Notes: a model not told the origin generated them from the sequence alone. 59,998 nt of DNA from Perkinsus olseni (GCA_013115135.1 JABANP010000316.1:1-59998), one strand, 5' to 3'. Counted from the stretch's first letter, positions 35,078-45,345 are shown. Program-made: numbers and translations.

Positions 35078-37158
35078 CGGTCATGCGGAGGCCCCGCATC
35101 ACCGACTCCCACATCTACTACGCCGAAGGCGAGCGTACCACCGGAACCCTGGTCCAGACACATCGACCAAGCCAAGCAGACGGCCCACCCCTTCGACGCC
35201 CCCTGGAGCCCTCGCTCACAAAGATCATCAAGGAGGCTAACGCCATCGGCGACTCCAAAGCCCTCAACGACTACCGCACAGAGAGGCTCAGATTCTGGGA
35301 GAGGCGGTCTACCTCTCCAGAGATCGAGGCGCTGAGAGCCGAGCTACTCCGGGACGCTGACGAAGCCACCCAGCACAGACTTAGGAAGGTAAACCTACCG
35401 CTGTTCTCTGAGATGCTCACTACTATAGGCCACTGCGACACCGCACTACCCCACGACCTTTGCGACGGCATGAGGATCACCGGTACCCTCACCACCAACG
35501 GCCTGTACGAGCCCAAGGACGCCGACCCGCCGGTAGACAAGGAGGCCGCCCTCGATAGCGCTTCCCAACAGCGCGCCGAGCTTGGGCACTACGATGGGAA
35601 CTCCGATCACGAGCTCGACGAGGCACTCTGGCAACAGGCCCTGGCCGAGACCACTACGAACCGACTACGAGGTCCCTTCACCGAGCAACAGCTCAACCAC
35701 AACCACAACGGGCGCTGGCTCTATTCCCCCAGGTTCCCCAAGCGCGAGAGCGACAAGATTCGGGGGATAGACGACATGAAGGCCTCGTCGGTGAACCTCC
35801 TCACGTCGGTCCCGGAGCTCATCCACTTGGATAATCTCGACAACCTCATCGCCGCCCTACAACTCTGCAAGGAGCACGACTCGCAGCATAAGCTGAGAAG
35901 ACACTACGTCATCGCGAAGGGCGACCACCGGCAGGCATACCGCCAGGTAGCAGTCCACGGCGACGACTACGACGTCCTCTACGTCCGCCTCCGCAACCCC
36001 AACACCGGCACTTGGAACTTCTTCCAACACCTCACCTTACCGTTCGGCAGCAAAGGCCAGCATGTTGCAGTACACCCGCCTGGCCAGAGCGCTCGTGGCC
36101 ATCATGCGGGCGGAGTTCAAGTGCCTGGCCTTCAGTTACGTGGACGACTACTTCTTCCTATGCGACAAGGGCCAGGCTGCTCTGTGCTACCAGATCTTCA
36201 TCAGACTGAACGAGCTTCTGGGCTTCGAGGTCAAGCGGGAGAAGTCGTCGAGCCCTCCGCCGAAGGCAAGCTTCTAGGTATACTGGTGAGGATTGACGAT
36301 GACTCCCATCACGCTCGACATCTGCCCGGACCGGGCCAAGCGGCTGACCAAAACCATCGACGACCACCTCCAGTCAGCGTCCATCACCCCTACCCAGGCC
36401 TCTAAGCTGGCGGGGAGACTATCCTTCGCAGCCACGAGCTTCCACAGCCGCTGCGGCCGGGCCTTCCTAAGAGCCCTATACCACAGGGCCAACGACACCA
36501 ACTACGGTCATCATGGTAATAACAACGACGAGGCCCTGGCAGCGCTCAGGTGGTTCAGGTGGGCCATTACGGCCTGCCCTAGCAAGATCGTGTACCTCCA
36601 CACCAACACCCCGCATGTCATCCTCTACACCGACGCCGAGTTCTCCTACACCGGCGACCCCCCAACCGCGAAGAGCGGCGGCATTGGAGCGGTTCTTGCG
36701 ATCCCCAACCACCAGCGCGTGTTATGCCTCTCCTGGCCACTCCCCGCGGACGTCTTCGACTTTCTGGAGCAACGGCAGACCGACATCCATCCATTGGAGG
36801 TCATGGCGATCCCAATCGCACTACACCACTGGCTTACCACTATGGTCCCTCTGCAGCTAAGCTGCAGCAGCTTCTACTTCGGCGAACCGGCGGCATCAAC
36901 ATCTCCCTCTACACGGACTCCACGGTCGCACAGGGGGCCCTCACCAAGGGATCTTCCCTCTGCAGGGACATCAACAACCTGGTAGCGGCCACATGGAAAC
37001 TCTGCGCCGAGAACAACGTGGGCCTCTGGATTAACCGGGTTACCTCCGAGGAAAACCCCGCCGACCTACTCAGCCGCCTGAGGACTGACACAATCCGAAG
37101 GCTGGGGTGGACGACAAGCAACATGGAGACCACTCCCCCCTGGCGCGAATGGCTATAG
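35074..37158 (+). CDS. YR-retroelement reverse transcriptase and RNase H, several frameshifts
   Basis: Starts MTVMRRPRITDSHIYYAEGE. RT motifs: KGDHRQAYRQVAVH, then FQHLTLPFGSK, and FSYVDDYFFLCDKGQAALCY with the YVDD catalytic pair. Then KREK and GKLLGILVRIDDD, the thumb entry. RNase H: VILYTDAEFSYTGD, then LEVMAIPIALHHWL, INISLYTDSTVAQGALTKGS and VTSEENPADLLSRL; the last is the typical DIRS-class ending. One-base frame changes occur at about 36055, 36250 and 36290, and a 14-bp hairpin insertion at 36859-36872 breaks the RNase H frame. Enough is intact to assign the family; not functional as assembled. Confidence 0.8.
36859..36872 (+). repeat. 14-bp hairpin insertion in the RNase H frame
   Basis: TGCAGCT is followed by A, AGCTGCA and GCAGCT. 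Deleting exactly these 14 bp joins TMVPLQ to the downstream LLRRTGG frame without a stop. Confidence 0.85.
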
Positions 37159-37293
37159 GAGCTCAAGTGAGCTACGGCACCCCCGCGAACGGGCACCGTC
37201 ACCCCAACAGTGGCCACCACTACCTTCGTTTCTAGCTAAGGCCGCCGCGCTTGCGCTAGGGAGGGCACGACGGGCCACCCGCGTCCCCCAACG

Positions 37294-38824
37294 GTGGTCA
37301 CCACCTGCTCCGGGTTACCCTTTGATGGCGGACACCGCCCGCGTAACTTGCTCTGCCCCGCTGCCTTACCTTTTCAGCTTTACGTTTTCCCGTCTCACTC
37401 AGGTCAGACCCCACATGACATCTCTCGCCATCTCGAGGCAAAGAGGATCCTACGGCATCTGAGGAGCGTCGAGAGCTCCACTTTCAAGACCTACTTGCAA
37501 GGCGCGAGACACTATGCCAGGTTCTGCGGGGCCTTGGGGGTGAGCGACTACTTCCCCCCTAAACCGCTCGTCTTGGCATGGTGGGCCATACGCTGCTTCC
37601 GGTGCCAAGGCAAGCGTGCCACGCTTAGCGTGGTATCCACTACGCCACGGTCAAGTCTATCGTCAAGCGCGCTGACCACACCTGGGAAGCCGCCACAAAG
37701 GCTCCCTGCGACAACGATACTCTCCTGGACGCCTTCAGGACGGCCCGGTTCGCCGTCGTCTGCCTAGCGGCCTACAGCTGCGCTCTCCGGGTACGGTCCG
37801 AACTGCTCATCCTGAACGACTCCGCTATCTCCTTCGACAAAGAGGGAGGTTTCACCATACACCTGAAGCGCAGGAAAAACATCCCGGAGCCCATGTTGGG
37901 AGCCGGAAGCACGCACTGAGTTATTGTTGATAGCCGTTCGAGTCCCATCTGTGGATGACTCAGAGTTACGCCCATTTTCAGTAACCATGACTAATCAACA
38001 CAATAACCAGTTCTTGTAACCAATGATCCTTACTGATAACCGAGTGATGTACACAGTGTAAACCCAATCGTATCCGAAGAGCAATAGATACCTCAGAGGA
38101 ATACACAGATAATAACCCAGCAAACACCACAGGAATAAGGCTTGCCAATAAGTCTTATAACTTCACCTACTTCTCAGTCTTATACAGACTTATAGAGCGT
38201 CTAGGCTACGCAGCTAACACATAAAGAGACAGACAAGATACTCAAAGACAATGACACAGATCAATATCAACGCAGATCAGTCCTCAGAATCGCCACAGAA
38301 TGACGCGCTCGCCACTTAATAGTCAAACTGCGCAAAGTCTCCCAACACCCACGGAGATACAACGGCCCTGTGTATGCCGAGTAGACCCGGAGTTCTGTGC
38401 CTCCCACCGACTCCGCTACCTACACGACCTTCTGACTGGCTCGCCGCCTCACACGGGCCCAACGGCGAGCAGTCCTCGGTTCGGGCGCTGGTTCCCAATG
38501 TCTCTCGAGCACTCCAACGGCGAGCTGCGAAGGACGCTAACACTCTGCGGCTATCCTGAGACGGAGGTCTCGGCCTACGCCTCCCACAGCCTGAGGAGGG
38601 GCTCTACTGAGGACCTAACCACCGGAGGCGGCCGGGCGACCCTAACCCAAGTACTGCGACATCAACAGGTCTGCAGCGGCAGCTACAAGCGCTGCATGGA
38701 CCTGCACAAGGCCGAGAACCTGGAATTCCTTCAGCTAATGGGGAACATCGTCGAATCGGACAAGGGCACAAATGCTACCAATGGGGCTGACCGCGGAGGG
38801 ATCCCGTCACACGGGCCTCTATAG
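37294..38824 (+). CDS. YR-retroelement tyrosine recombinase, interrupted
   Basis: N-terminal core-binding part: DISRHLEAKRILRHLRSVES, then STFKTYLQGARHYARFCGAL. Catalytic part: YSCALRVRSELLIL (first Arg), ASHSLRRGSTEDL (His-x-x-Arg), VLRHQQVCSGSYKRCM (second His and the nucleophile Tyr). All residues of the R...HxxR...H...Y signature are present. The frame is broken by a 14-bp hairpin insertion (37619-37632) and by a ~415-bp insert (37917-38333). The enzyme would join a circular cDNA to its target. Confidence 0.8.
37619..37632 (+). repeat. 14-bp hairpin insertion in the tyrosine-recombinase frame
   Basis: AAGCGTG is followed by C, CACGCTT and AGCGTG. Removing the 14 bp restores the frame from CQGKR into IHYATVKSIVKRADHTW. 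Confidence 0.85.
37917..38333. mobile_element. ~415-bp insert in the recombinase gene
   Basis: Sequence with no coding capacity separates LKRRKNIPEPMLGAGSTH from RPCVCRVDPEFCASHR, which should be adjacent in the recombinase. It begins TGAGTTATTG and ends near AATAGTCA, is A-rich, and contains GTTCGAGTCC, like a pol III B box. A 4-bp ACTG flanks it on both sides. It could be a solo LTR (TG...CA) or a SINE; the exact ends are uncertain. Confidence 0.5.
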
Positions 38825-39077
38825 GCTCCCTCTGCGGTTGTGCTCCTACCACACTTCCACTATCTCTCGACATCGTGCCCACGGCCTGCGCCATGGCAGT
38901 TGTATCGGCTGTCTCTGCTACCCTCGCATGCCAAGCCCAGGTCCGTGCGTCCGACTGAGACTATTTAGCAATCAATCGCTAGACTTCCCCCACGCTCCCA
39001 GCGTACGGGCTGAAGGTTTTCCCATGTATAATTACACTGTGTCGTGTTGGCGTCGCTCCAGTGGGGAATGTGTTAGT
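38814..39077 (+). repeat. Split direct repeat B1
   Basis: Begins GGCCTCTATAGGCTCCCTCT; matches B2 except that B2 has a 14-bp insertion. Confidence 0.85.
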
Positions 39078-39078
39078 T

Positions 39079-39213
39079 CGCGGCGTGTTGTCGCACACGA
39101 AGTGACTAGCACGCCACGGGAGCGCGCCTCCATATCTTTTGCGCCGTTTCATCACTCGTTGTCGCAGCATGTTGTAGACGGCTGCAGTTCTCTACCATTA
39201 TTTGTTTTTCGCA
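39079..39213 (+). repeat. Split direct repeat A2
   Basis: Second copy of A1, lying directly after B1, as expected when an element is copied from a circle. Confidence 0.85.
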
Positions 39214-39230
39214 CCCGCCCACACCGCCCT

Positions 39231-39508
39231 GGCCTCTATAGGCTCCCTCTGCGGTTGTGCTCCTACCACACTTCCACTATCTCTCGACATCGTGCCCACG
39301 GCCTGCGCCATGGCAGTTGTATCGGCTGTTTCTGCTACCCTCGTATGCCAAGCCCAGGTCCGTGCGTCCGACTGAGACTATTTAGCAATCAATCGCTAGA
39401 CTTCCCCCACGCTCCCAGCGTACGGGCTGAAGGTTTTCCCATGTATAATTACACTGTGTCGTGTTGGGCCAACACTGTTGGCGTCGCTCCAGTGGGGAAT
39501 GTGTTAGT
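39231..39508 (+). repeat. Split direct repeat B2
   Basis: Second copy of B1 and right end of the element. Carries the 14-bp insertion at 39468-39481. Confidence 0.85.
39468..39481 (+). repeat. 14-bp hairpin insertion in B2, absent from B1
   Basis: GTGTTGG is followed by G, CCAACAC and TGTTGG in B2; B1 (39047-39058) goes straight from GTGTTGG to CGTCG. Confidence 0.92.
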
Positions 39509-39906
39509 CGGACGTCCTATCAGTTAAGAGATAAATTCAAAGCCAACAAACAACTAATCAAAACGCAAACGCAACAAAACAGCAACTAAACAAGTAACTC
39601 GGCACCCATGCCCACATCCCCATCACTGCGCAGCCTGGGGAAAGTATTGACCCTCCCTACTTGCTCAAGATACTCGAACAAGGTCTTTTGGCCATCTGCA
39701 CACCAGGCTCGTTATTCGATGAGCGCTTGCCGCCGGAGGACAAGTCGACCGTGCCCTCCTGTCGAGTCCGGTAGGTGACCCCGTCGGCCAGGGGACCTCC
39801 ATCGCACCGTCGTCTCCAACTCGGCTAAGATGCTCACTTCCTTTCAGTCGCGGCAATCACCGTGCTCACGCGGTAGAGACCCGAGTTATCGCACCTGAGT
39901 TTGGCA

Positions 39907-39920
39907 TTGCCGAATCGGCA
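39907..39920. repeat. 14-bp hairpin insertion, copy 1 only
   Basis: TTTGGCA is followed by T, TGCCGAA and TCGGCA; copy 2 has TTCGGCAACAG (about 59661) without it. Confidence 0.85.
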
Positions 39921-39965
39921 ACAGCCTCGTGAGAGTAGTCCTGAAGGTGCTGCCTTCAGCAACGG

Positions 39966-39979
39966 GCCGTTGCCAACGG
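39966..39979. repeat. 14-bp hairpin insertion, copy 1 only
   Basis: GCAACGG is followed by G, CCGTTGC and CAACGG. Copy 2 (about 59690) lacks it, though the flanks have diverged. Confidence 0.8.
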
Positions 39980-40161
39980 CGCGACCTGTCGAGTAGCACC
40001 TGACCATCTCCTTCGAACCAGCCCATCAAGGGACCCTTCGTTACTAGACCCATGCTTTAGCTTCGGTTGCTAACCCGATCTCTCAAAAACTCTCGGCCAC
40101 TCTCGAGGGTAGTGGGGGGCCCAGACCATTGCGTTGCGAAATTTCATCATAGTACACGGAG

Positions 40162-40175
40162 ACTCCGTGACGGAG
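40162..40175. repeat. 14-bp hairpin insertion, copy 1 only
   Basis: CACGGAG is followed by A, CTCCGTG and ACGGAG, then TCGTGCAAC. Copy 2 (59888-59903) reads CACGGAGTCGTGCAAC. Confidence 0.92.
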
Positions 40176-40763
40176 TCGTGCAACAAGATGGTGCTGATTC
40201 CGATGTGAGGCTGATTCGGGAGTTGACTAGCTTAGTGATGGGTCGCGAGTTTCTGATGCCGACTTTGAAACTCCGAGTTTCGTGCAACGCGTTGCATCGC
40301 AGCAGACTGGTGCCAGGAGTTGGCTCATTGAGTTAGGCTTCAATCTCTTCTGCTCCGGCTGTCCAATCCAACAGGGTTAGAGAACCCAACAGCGAGGATT
40401 GAGGGAATATAACAAGCCTTAATTCAGCTAGGTCAGCCTCATCACGAGACGATCGTTTCATCATGCGGTGTGGCGGGCGCAGTGGCCCTAAAGATACGGA
40501 AATGGTATCAAATCATCATAGTGTGATCAAATGAATGGAATATATACAGTGTGCTGGACAGGCATCGGTATATCCACTGTGCCCACCCAAAGCATCGCTA
40601 ACTCGACGCTCCCGTCCCTTGGCTACAGAAAACCGGACCATTGAGCGACCATGTGTATCCCGGAGCAAACAACGTCCTACACAGCGGGCATGGCTTGCAG
40701 TGCAGCCATGACTACAGTCAACGTGATTAGCCAAGCCACCTCGCTCAATGGAACCTGCCCCCG

Positions 40764-40784
40764 GGTGGTACTACCACCGTGGTA
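40764..40784. repeat. 14-bp-type hairpin in a nested palindrome cluster
   Basis: GGTGGTA is followed by C, TACCACC and GTGGTA, then by two further overlapping palindromes up to 40815, as if the process had acted repeatedly on its own product. Confidence 0.75.
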
Positions 40785-41524
40785 GTCTACCACCCTCTAC
40801 CACTGGTAGAGGGTGGGAAAAAAAGAATCGGACAGTCTCAGATACAACTAACAATCGAATGAACATCATTCGATGAAGTGAATAGGTAACGTAACCGCGA
40901 CTCTTAGACCTAGTTAGTAAACAGGAATGCAGACGCATGCCGCATCATCATCATGATCACGATCACCATCATCTTCACCATCAATTATCAGCCTGCCCTT
41001 GCACACTTGCAATTCCTCCATTGCCCTCGCGCCGATCTTGAACTCTAAAGCAAGGGCCCTTGCTTTTTCATACTATCCCGAGTCCGAGGCATTTCTCGTA
41101 GGAGCGTCTTGAACACAAGGGAAGTCATCTTGGAGATTCCGAGTCGGAATCTGCAACCTGAGGAATCTAAGTCGTCACGGGGTCCTGCTCCTGGTGAGTC
41201 GCCAGCGAGCATCGGATGCTCGCTACCTCATCTACGACGATCCTTTCGCGAAGGACTCCTTTGGAAGGAGCACCGTTTCCAGCTACCGGAGCGTCAGCAT
41301 GGTCATGGACATCATCGGAAGTGACGTGTGATCTCTCAGATGTCGTTATACTGTAAATTTAGACCTTTAAATTTAAAATATTCAACGAAGATCGAAGATT
41401 CTTCATCGAAACTGAGTTTCTCGCAACAACCACCAGGCGTAGTATATGGTATACTGTATACCTAACATACCTTCCAAAGTCTCCCAATGGAAGACAAAAC
41501 ACAGGCTTCTTGCGCTCAAACGTG

Positions 41525-41625
41525 ATATAACCAATATATTATAGCCGGGTATGATATAACCGTAAGACCGTATTACCGTATAGCGTATAACCGTATATTA
41601 TTACCGTATTACCGTATTATAACGT
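41525..41625. repeat. Degenerate (TAT)AACCGTAT microrepeat
   Basis: About 100 bp in which ACCGTAT/ACCGTATT recurs at irregular spacing. Confidence 0.6.
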
Positions 41626-42508
41626 CTTCGATTCTTCCGAACCCGTTCTATTGCGGCCGCAGTATCGCCCAATTTGGGCGGCCCAAACAGTGTGGACGCT
41701 ATGTGTTTACCCACTGAACTTCAGTGACTGAAGCTCAACAACGAGTCGGTGTGCAGGTTTTATTAAGTGAACAAAACACCCAATATAGACCTGGTAACCG
41801 TACTATAGAAGTACGATAGTCGACGGACGTAACAGATCGTTATACAGTAATACAGCAACGACTAATACGTCAATGCAACTAGCGCTAGAGAGACAGCGGA
41901 ACCAAACACAAAGACAACAATAGCACAGTCGAATCTCATCATCTTACTGCCTTAGCGATTCTCTACTTCATTCCGAAACCGGCACATCGGGAGTTTTCCG
42001 GATTATCGCTCACACGATGTGAGTCACATCTACATCTGACAGATGTCATCTGTCTTAAATCCTCCATGGGACATGCTTAAGCTTAGCAGCTTGGAACCAA
42101 TAATTGTTTTACTTCAACTTCCATTCTCTCGCTATATCTAGAGCTTTGGAGAGCTTATGAGGTGACACCCAAGATGCTCCAAACATCTTCAAAGTCTTGT
42201 CCTTATTCTTGAACCTAGAGATTTCCCCTGCTGTGGCTGCGGCCACTTCATCCCTCACAAAATCAATTCTTCCTCGTTTGAGGGGAATACTGAGAGAAAG
42301 GCTTTCTCAGAGAGCTATTTTCCCAAGCTGCGTGGCTGCCAGAGACACTCTGTTACTCGCTTACTTTATCGGCTCGTTCGACTCAAATTCAATCGAGCCA
42401 ATTACAGCACAAGCTGATCTGTAGCTCCAATAGGCCGAGCCTGTGACGTATCCTGGTATCTGAGTGACCCAAGACGGTTGCAATGATGATACTTATATCG
42501 TCGTACTA

Positions 42509-43474
42509 CTATCGATCATTCTGCAATGACATTATCATAATCACAACCGAGCCCACGTGCGCGAAACTAGTCCTTACACCTTTCAGATAGGTCCAAATTT
42601 GCCAGGGATGAATTTCTTCCTCATCGTACACCATTGCTTCCTCGAAATCCCTCCGTAAAATCCAGGCTATGACTAGCGGAGCGAAGGTCTCAGGATGCTC
42701 GCTCATGAGCTTGTTCATGACTTTGATGTCAGGTATCTCTGTTAATGTTATTCCTGTTGTTTCCAGCTCCTTGAGAACCATCTTTCCCCATTGGATTATG
42801 GCCTCTTCACACGACTCGCCACCGCCGATCCTATTCAGTACTCCCGCTATCGGAAGGCTTCCAGGACTGGGGAACCACTGGAGATGGACCCTTTTGCTTT
42901 GCTCTTCCAACAACACCCATTCATCATCTTCGATTTCAAACGCGTTGGCGGCATCCTCTTGCTCATGGCTGCTCTTATTGCCGCTCAATCTATCGCAGTG
43001 AAACACTCATCCCCAAGGAGTAGCTCGATGAAGACCTACATGGTTTCTCCTAGAGTAGCATAGTCGATGACATACTTGCCCTTTTTCTTGTCAAATTTGC
43101 CAGCGACCGAAGCTTGCCACTACACGGAGCACTGTAGGAGTTCAAATTTTTATCTCGACCGCTTCCTTAAAGGAAGTTCCTCTCCCTCACCGGCTCTATA
43201 ATACTCTCCAGTTTGCTTGTGCGGAATCCTTTGAAGTCGCTGGTCTCGAGGACGCAGTCCGAATGACTTCTAATGTGGCGTTCATCGCCTGCCACAATAA
43301 CGACGAGTCCAAATAATATATGGCTATCTGCGCCAAGCCAGCTACGACATATCGACAGGGTTTGCCAGGCAGACGGCCCTCAGCCCTGACTGTGTGTGCT
43401 ACACTACCCACCAGTGCGTCTAGCCCTCGGTCTCGCGGCACGATGGTGAACGGCCTGTTGAATGAGTGAGGCAT
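42509..43474 (-). CDS. Two-exon protein of unknown function
   Basis: Exon 1 (43205-43474) starts MPHSFNRPFTIVPRDRGLDA and ends SAQANWR before GTATTA. Exon 2 (42509-42972, after ATAAG) continues in phase SSHEQEDAANAFEIEDDEWV, then VLNRIGGGESCEEAIIQWGK and HPETFAPLVIAWILRRDFEE, ending SLQNDR. Composition and codon pattern are protein-like and acidic. No domain recognised. It lies in mobile-rich DNA without obvious repeats of its own, so it could be a host gene or a transposon passenger. The splice is my proposal. Confidence 0.4.
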
Positions 43475-43654
43475 TTATTCGTGCGAAACTTGTGACTTCT
43501 CACCTTGAACAACCTCCCCTCGATTTGAGCGGCCGAGAAGAGGACGATTGCGACTTCGAAACAGGGCATTCCCTTCATCTCAACCTGAAATCATCACTAC
43601 TATTTTGGCTCATAGGCTCTCGCTTCTTCGAAGAGGGACCGCAGGCGGACTGTT

Positions 43655-44203
43655 TCACGGCCGGAAATGTGATTCTCGTGCACTGGAAATAGGTGAAGAT
43701 TTTGTGCGGCGCGATTTACGCAGCGCGGTAGAAATAGTATCTGTCACCAATAGCCCCGCTTTATGGGAATCATGATGCTCGAGCTGGTCCTGCATGAGAT
43801 TGAAGTGTGCGAAGTGAGTCGCTTCGTGACTGCCAAACCGTATAGTGGTCACTTCAAGTGACCACTGTATGGGTTGGCAGTGTCGGCATCGCAACTGTAC
43901 GACTGAAATCTGATTGAGTTGAAAGTAAGCGGAAGAGCCTTGTACAAATATGTGTTCCATGAGTTGCCGCTGCACAATGTGATCCCCACCCTCGCCCCTC
44001 GACAATAGCCTGTTCTCAGCAGGACTATACGCCGGGCCGCCCGGCCCGGGCGTGTTACTCCCGGTTATGCCTGCCAGGCAGGCGCTGAATGCTCCTAGGC
44101 CGAAATCGTGGACACCATGAGCTGTATTTCCACCGACTCGCGCACGAGGACGGCAGGTTGGACGGCGATACCCTGATTCCCTCTCGAGGAAACGAATCGG
44201 CAT
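43655..44203 (-). CDS. Possible protein-coding frame with embedded hairpins
   Basis: The 182-codon frame reads QGSSAYFQLNQISVVQLRCR, then SHEATHFAHFNLMQDQLEHH, plausible protein. Three palindromes (43842-43868, 44031-44051, 44066-44080) fall inside it and stay in frame, which is odd for a conserved gene. There is no start, splice or similarity evidence. Confidence 0.2.
   Translation of the reverse strand: MPIRFLERESGYRRPTCRPRARVGGNTAHGVHDFGLGAFSACLAGITGSNTPGPGGPAYSPAENRLLSRGEGGDHIVQRQLMEHIFVQGSSAYFQLNQISVVQLRCRHCQPIQWSLEVTTIRFGSHEATHFAHFNLMQDQLEHHDSHKAGLLVTDTISTALRKSRRTKSSPISSARESHFRP
43842..43868. repeat. Long-arm hairpin, 11-13-bp arms around one C
   Basis: ATAGTGGTCACTT / C / AAGTGACCACTGT, one mismatch in 13; farther out GCCAAACC and GGGTTGGC also nearly pair. 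Confidence 0.75.
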
Positions 44204-44208
44204 CCTCG

Positions 44209-44233
44209 GGACTCTCTCGAGTCGAGAGAGTCC
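44209..44233. repeat. 25-bp perfect palindrome, 12+1+12
   Basis: Arms 44209-44220 and 44222-44233 around G44221, followed by A as the 14-bp rule predicts. Confidence 0.8.
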
Positions 44234-44505
44234 AGTTAATCAATTTATATGGATACACTGTTATTCTTTCAGTACAGCCTGCGAATCACTTATATGGGGA
44301 TATACGGGTCCGTCGTTTCATCTGATATCATCGAGTGGCTGCCGCTGGGCGTTGCTATGCGCATGCGAGTCTGCTTAGTAAGCCGAGCGTATATTCGATA
44401 CTCGCTGCTGCTCGGTTCCGTAACGGAGGGTTACAGCGTCCGTATCGATCACAGGCAACCCGAACTATATTCATGGAGTTCAGCCCAATGGATACCATAG
44501 ATCAA

Positions 44506-44549
44506 CTCACAAGTTGTGAGTCACAACCCCAACACAGTGTTGGCAACAC
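44506..44549. repeat. Two adjacent 14-bp-type hairpins
   Basis: CTCACAA-G-TTGTGAG-TCACAA and CCAACAC-A-GTGTTGG-CAACAC, three bases apart. Confidence 0.8.
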
Positions 44550-45006
44550 TTTTGACTGAGTATTTGAGTAGTCCTCTGAGGACAACTCAGGACGCACGCC
44601 GCACACGAGTGACCGTGAACTGTAATATATGCTCCGCTCGCTTCGCTCGCTCCGCAAATTATTGTGAAATTTCAGTAAACTTTCAACCTACGTAGTAAAA
44701 TCATTTTACACTACCTAATGACGAGCGAAGGATCGATTCTGAGAATGGAGGGTGGGTTTACTAAAAACCCGTCCTGAAGAAAGAAACTGCAGCACTTGCT
44801 GCGAGAGCTTCTACGAGCTGCCACAAAATGAGGATTTTATCCTCGCTATGGCCGTCCTCGCGTGATCTGAGATCACTGATCTCGACTCATCATCGACAGA
44901 ACACTACCCCTGTGTGAATCCTGTCGAACAACATCTTCCACAAGTAGCTTCACTCAGAGCTATGGCAAGGGTCAACCTGTAATCCTGAGAACCATCGTAG
45001 CCGGGG

Positions 45007-45028
45007 AGTCAGAGTCTCTGACTCAGAG
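45007..45028. repeat. 14-bp-type hairpin
   Basis: AGTCAGAG is followed by T, CTCTGACT and CAGAG. Confidence 0.75.
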
Positions 45029-45241
45029 ACAGGAAGAAGCTCCTTGTGCAGGTGATGCCTTTCAGTGAAAGGCTTTCACAGTTAGAGGTGTCAGAAAGTC
45101 TATTGCTTCCGCAGAACCCTTTGCAGTGCGGACGGTAAACAGAACACTTTCGATCTCAGCACGGCTACGAAATTGACTTCCCTGAAAATTTTTCAGGAAT
45201 TTTTCAGTGAAAAACTCTCGATGCCGCCAAGCAACAATACA

Positions 45242-45313
45242 AGCTGGATGACGAGGTCGAACCGCCGACCTTCAATTTACAAGACTGACACTCTACCACT
45301 AAGCTAAACCGAC
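45242..45313 (-). tRNA. tRNA-Thr (UGU)-like gene, possibly decayed
   Basis: Minus strand, 72 nt. D arm GCTT-AGTGGTA-GAGT, anticodon arm TCAGT-CTTGTAA-ATTGA (five pairs, anticodon TGT), variable loop AGGTC, T arm GGCGG-TTCGACC-TCGTC. Boxes A and B are good. The acceptor stem GTCGGTT/ATCCAGC has two mismatches, so it may be a pseudogene. The LTR retrotransposon starts 14 bp upstream of its 5' end. Confidence 0.6.
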
Positions 45314-45331
45314 TTAAGGATATCGGTGCTG

Positions 45332-45345
45332 ACAGCACCGTGCTG
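45332..45345. repeat. 14-bp hairpin insertion in the 5' LTR, absent from the 3' LTR
   Basis: CGGTGCTG is followed by A, CAGCACCG and TGCTG, then TGATG. The 3' LTR reads TGCTGTGATG. Taking it out places the LTR end directly next to the target duplication. Confidence 0.92.

Larger units (their letters stand above)
33790..39508 (+). mobile_element. Tyrosine-recombinase (DIRS/Ngaro/PAT-type) retrotransposon with split direct repeats
   Basis: Order A1 (33790-33924) - gag - RT/RNase H - tyrosine recombinase - B1 (38814-39077) - A2 (39079-39213) - B2 (39231-39508). A1 matches A2 and B1 matches B2, almost base for base. Split direct repeats of this order are diagnostic of PAT/Ngaro-type YR retrotransposons, which integrate as circles and make no target-site duplication; none is seen. 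Reading frames are broken by four or five one-base indels, two 14-bp hairpin insertions (36859-36872, 37619-37632) and a ~415-bp insert (37917-38333), so this copy is inactive as assembled. Confidence 0.88.
39712..40258. repeat. Dispersed repeat, copy 1
   Basis: Matches 59311-59994 along its length (TTCGATGAGCGCTTGCCGCC to GGTCGCGAGT) at roughly 85-90% by eye, except a ~145-bp segment present only in copy 2 and the 14-bp insertions. The minus strand of copy 2 encodes a transposase-like stretch, so these are probably fragments of a DNA transposon. Confidence 0.8.
40340..42508. other. Repeat-rich spacer without a supported gene
   Basis: Holds a nested palindrome cluster (40758-40815), TAACCGTAT-type microrepeats (41525-41625), palindromes at 41204-41226 and 41440-41459, and paired 14-bp-type hairpins at 42009-42052. 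Short open frames lack starts and motifs. Confidence 0.5.
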
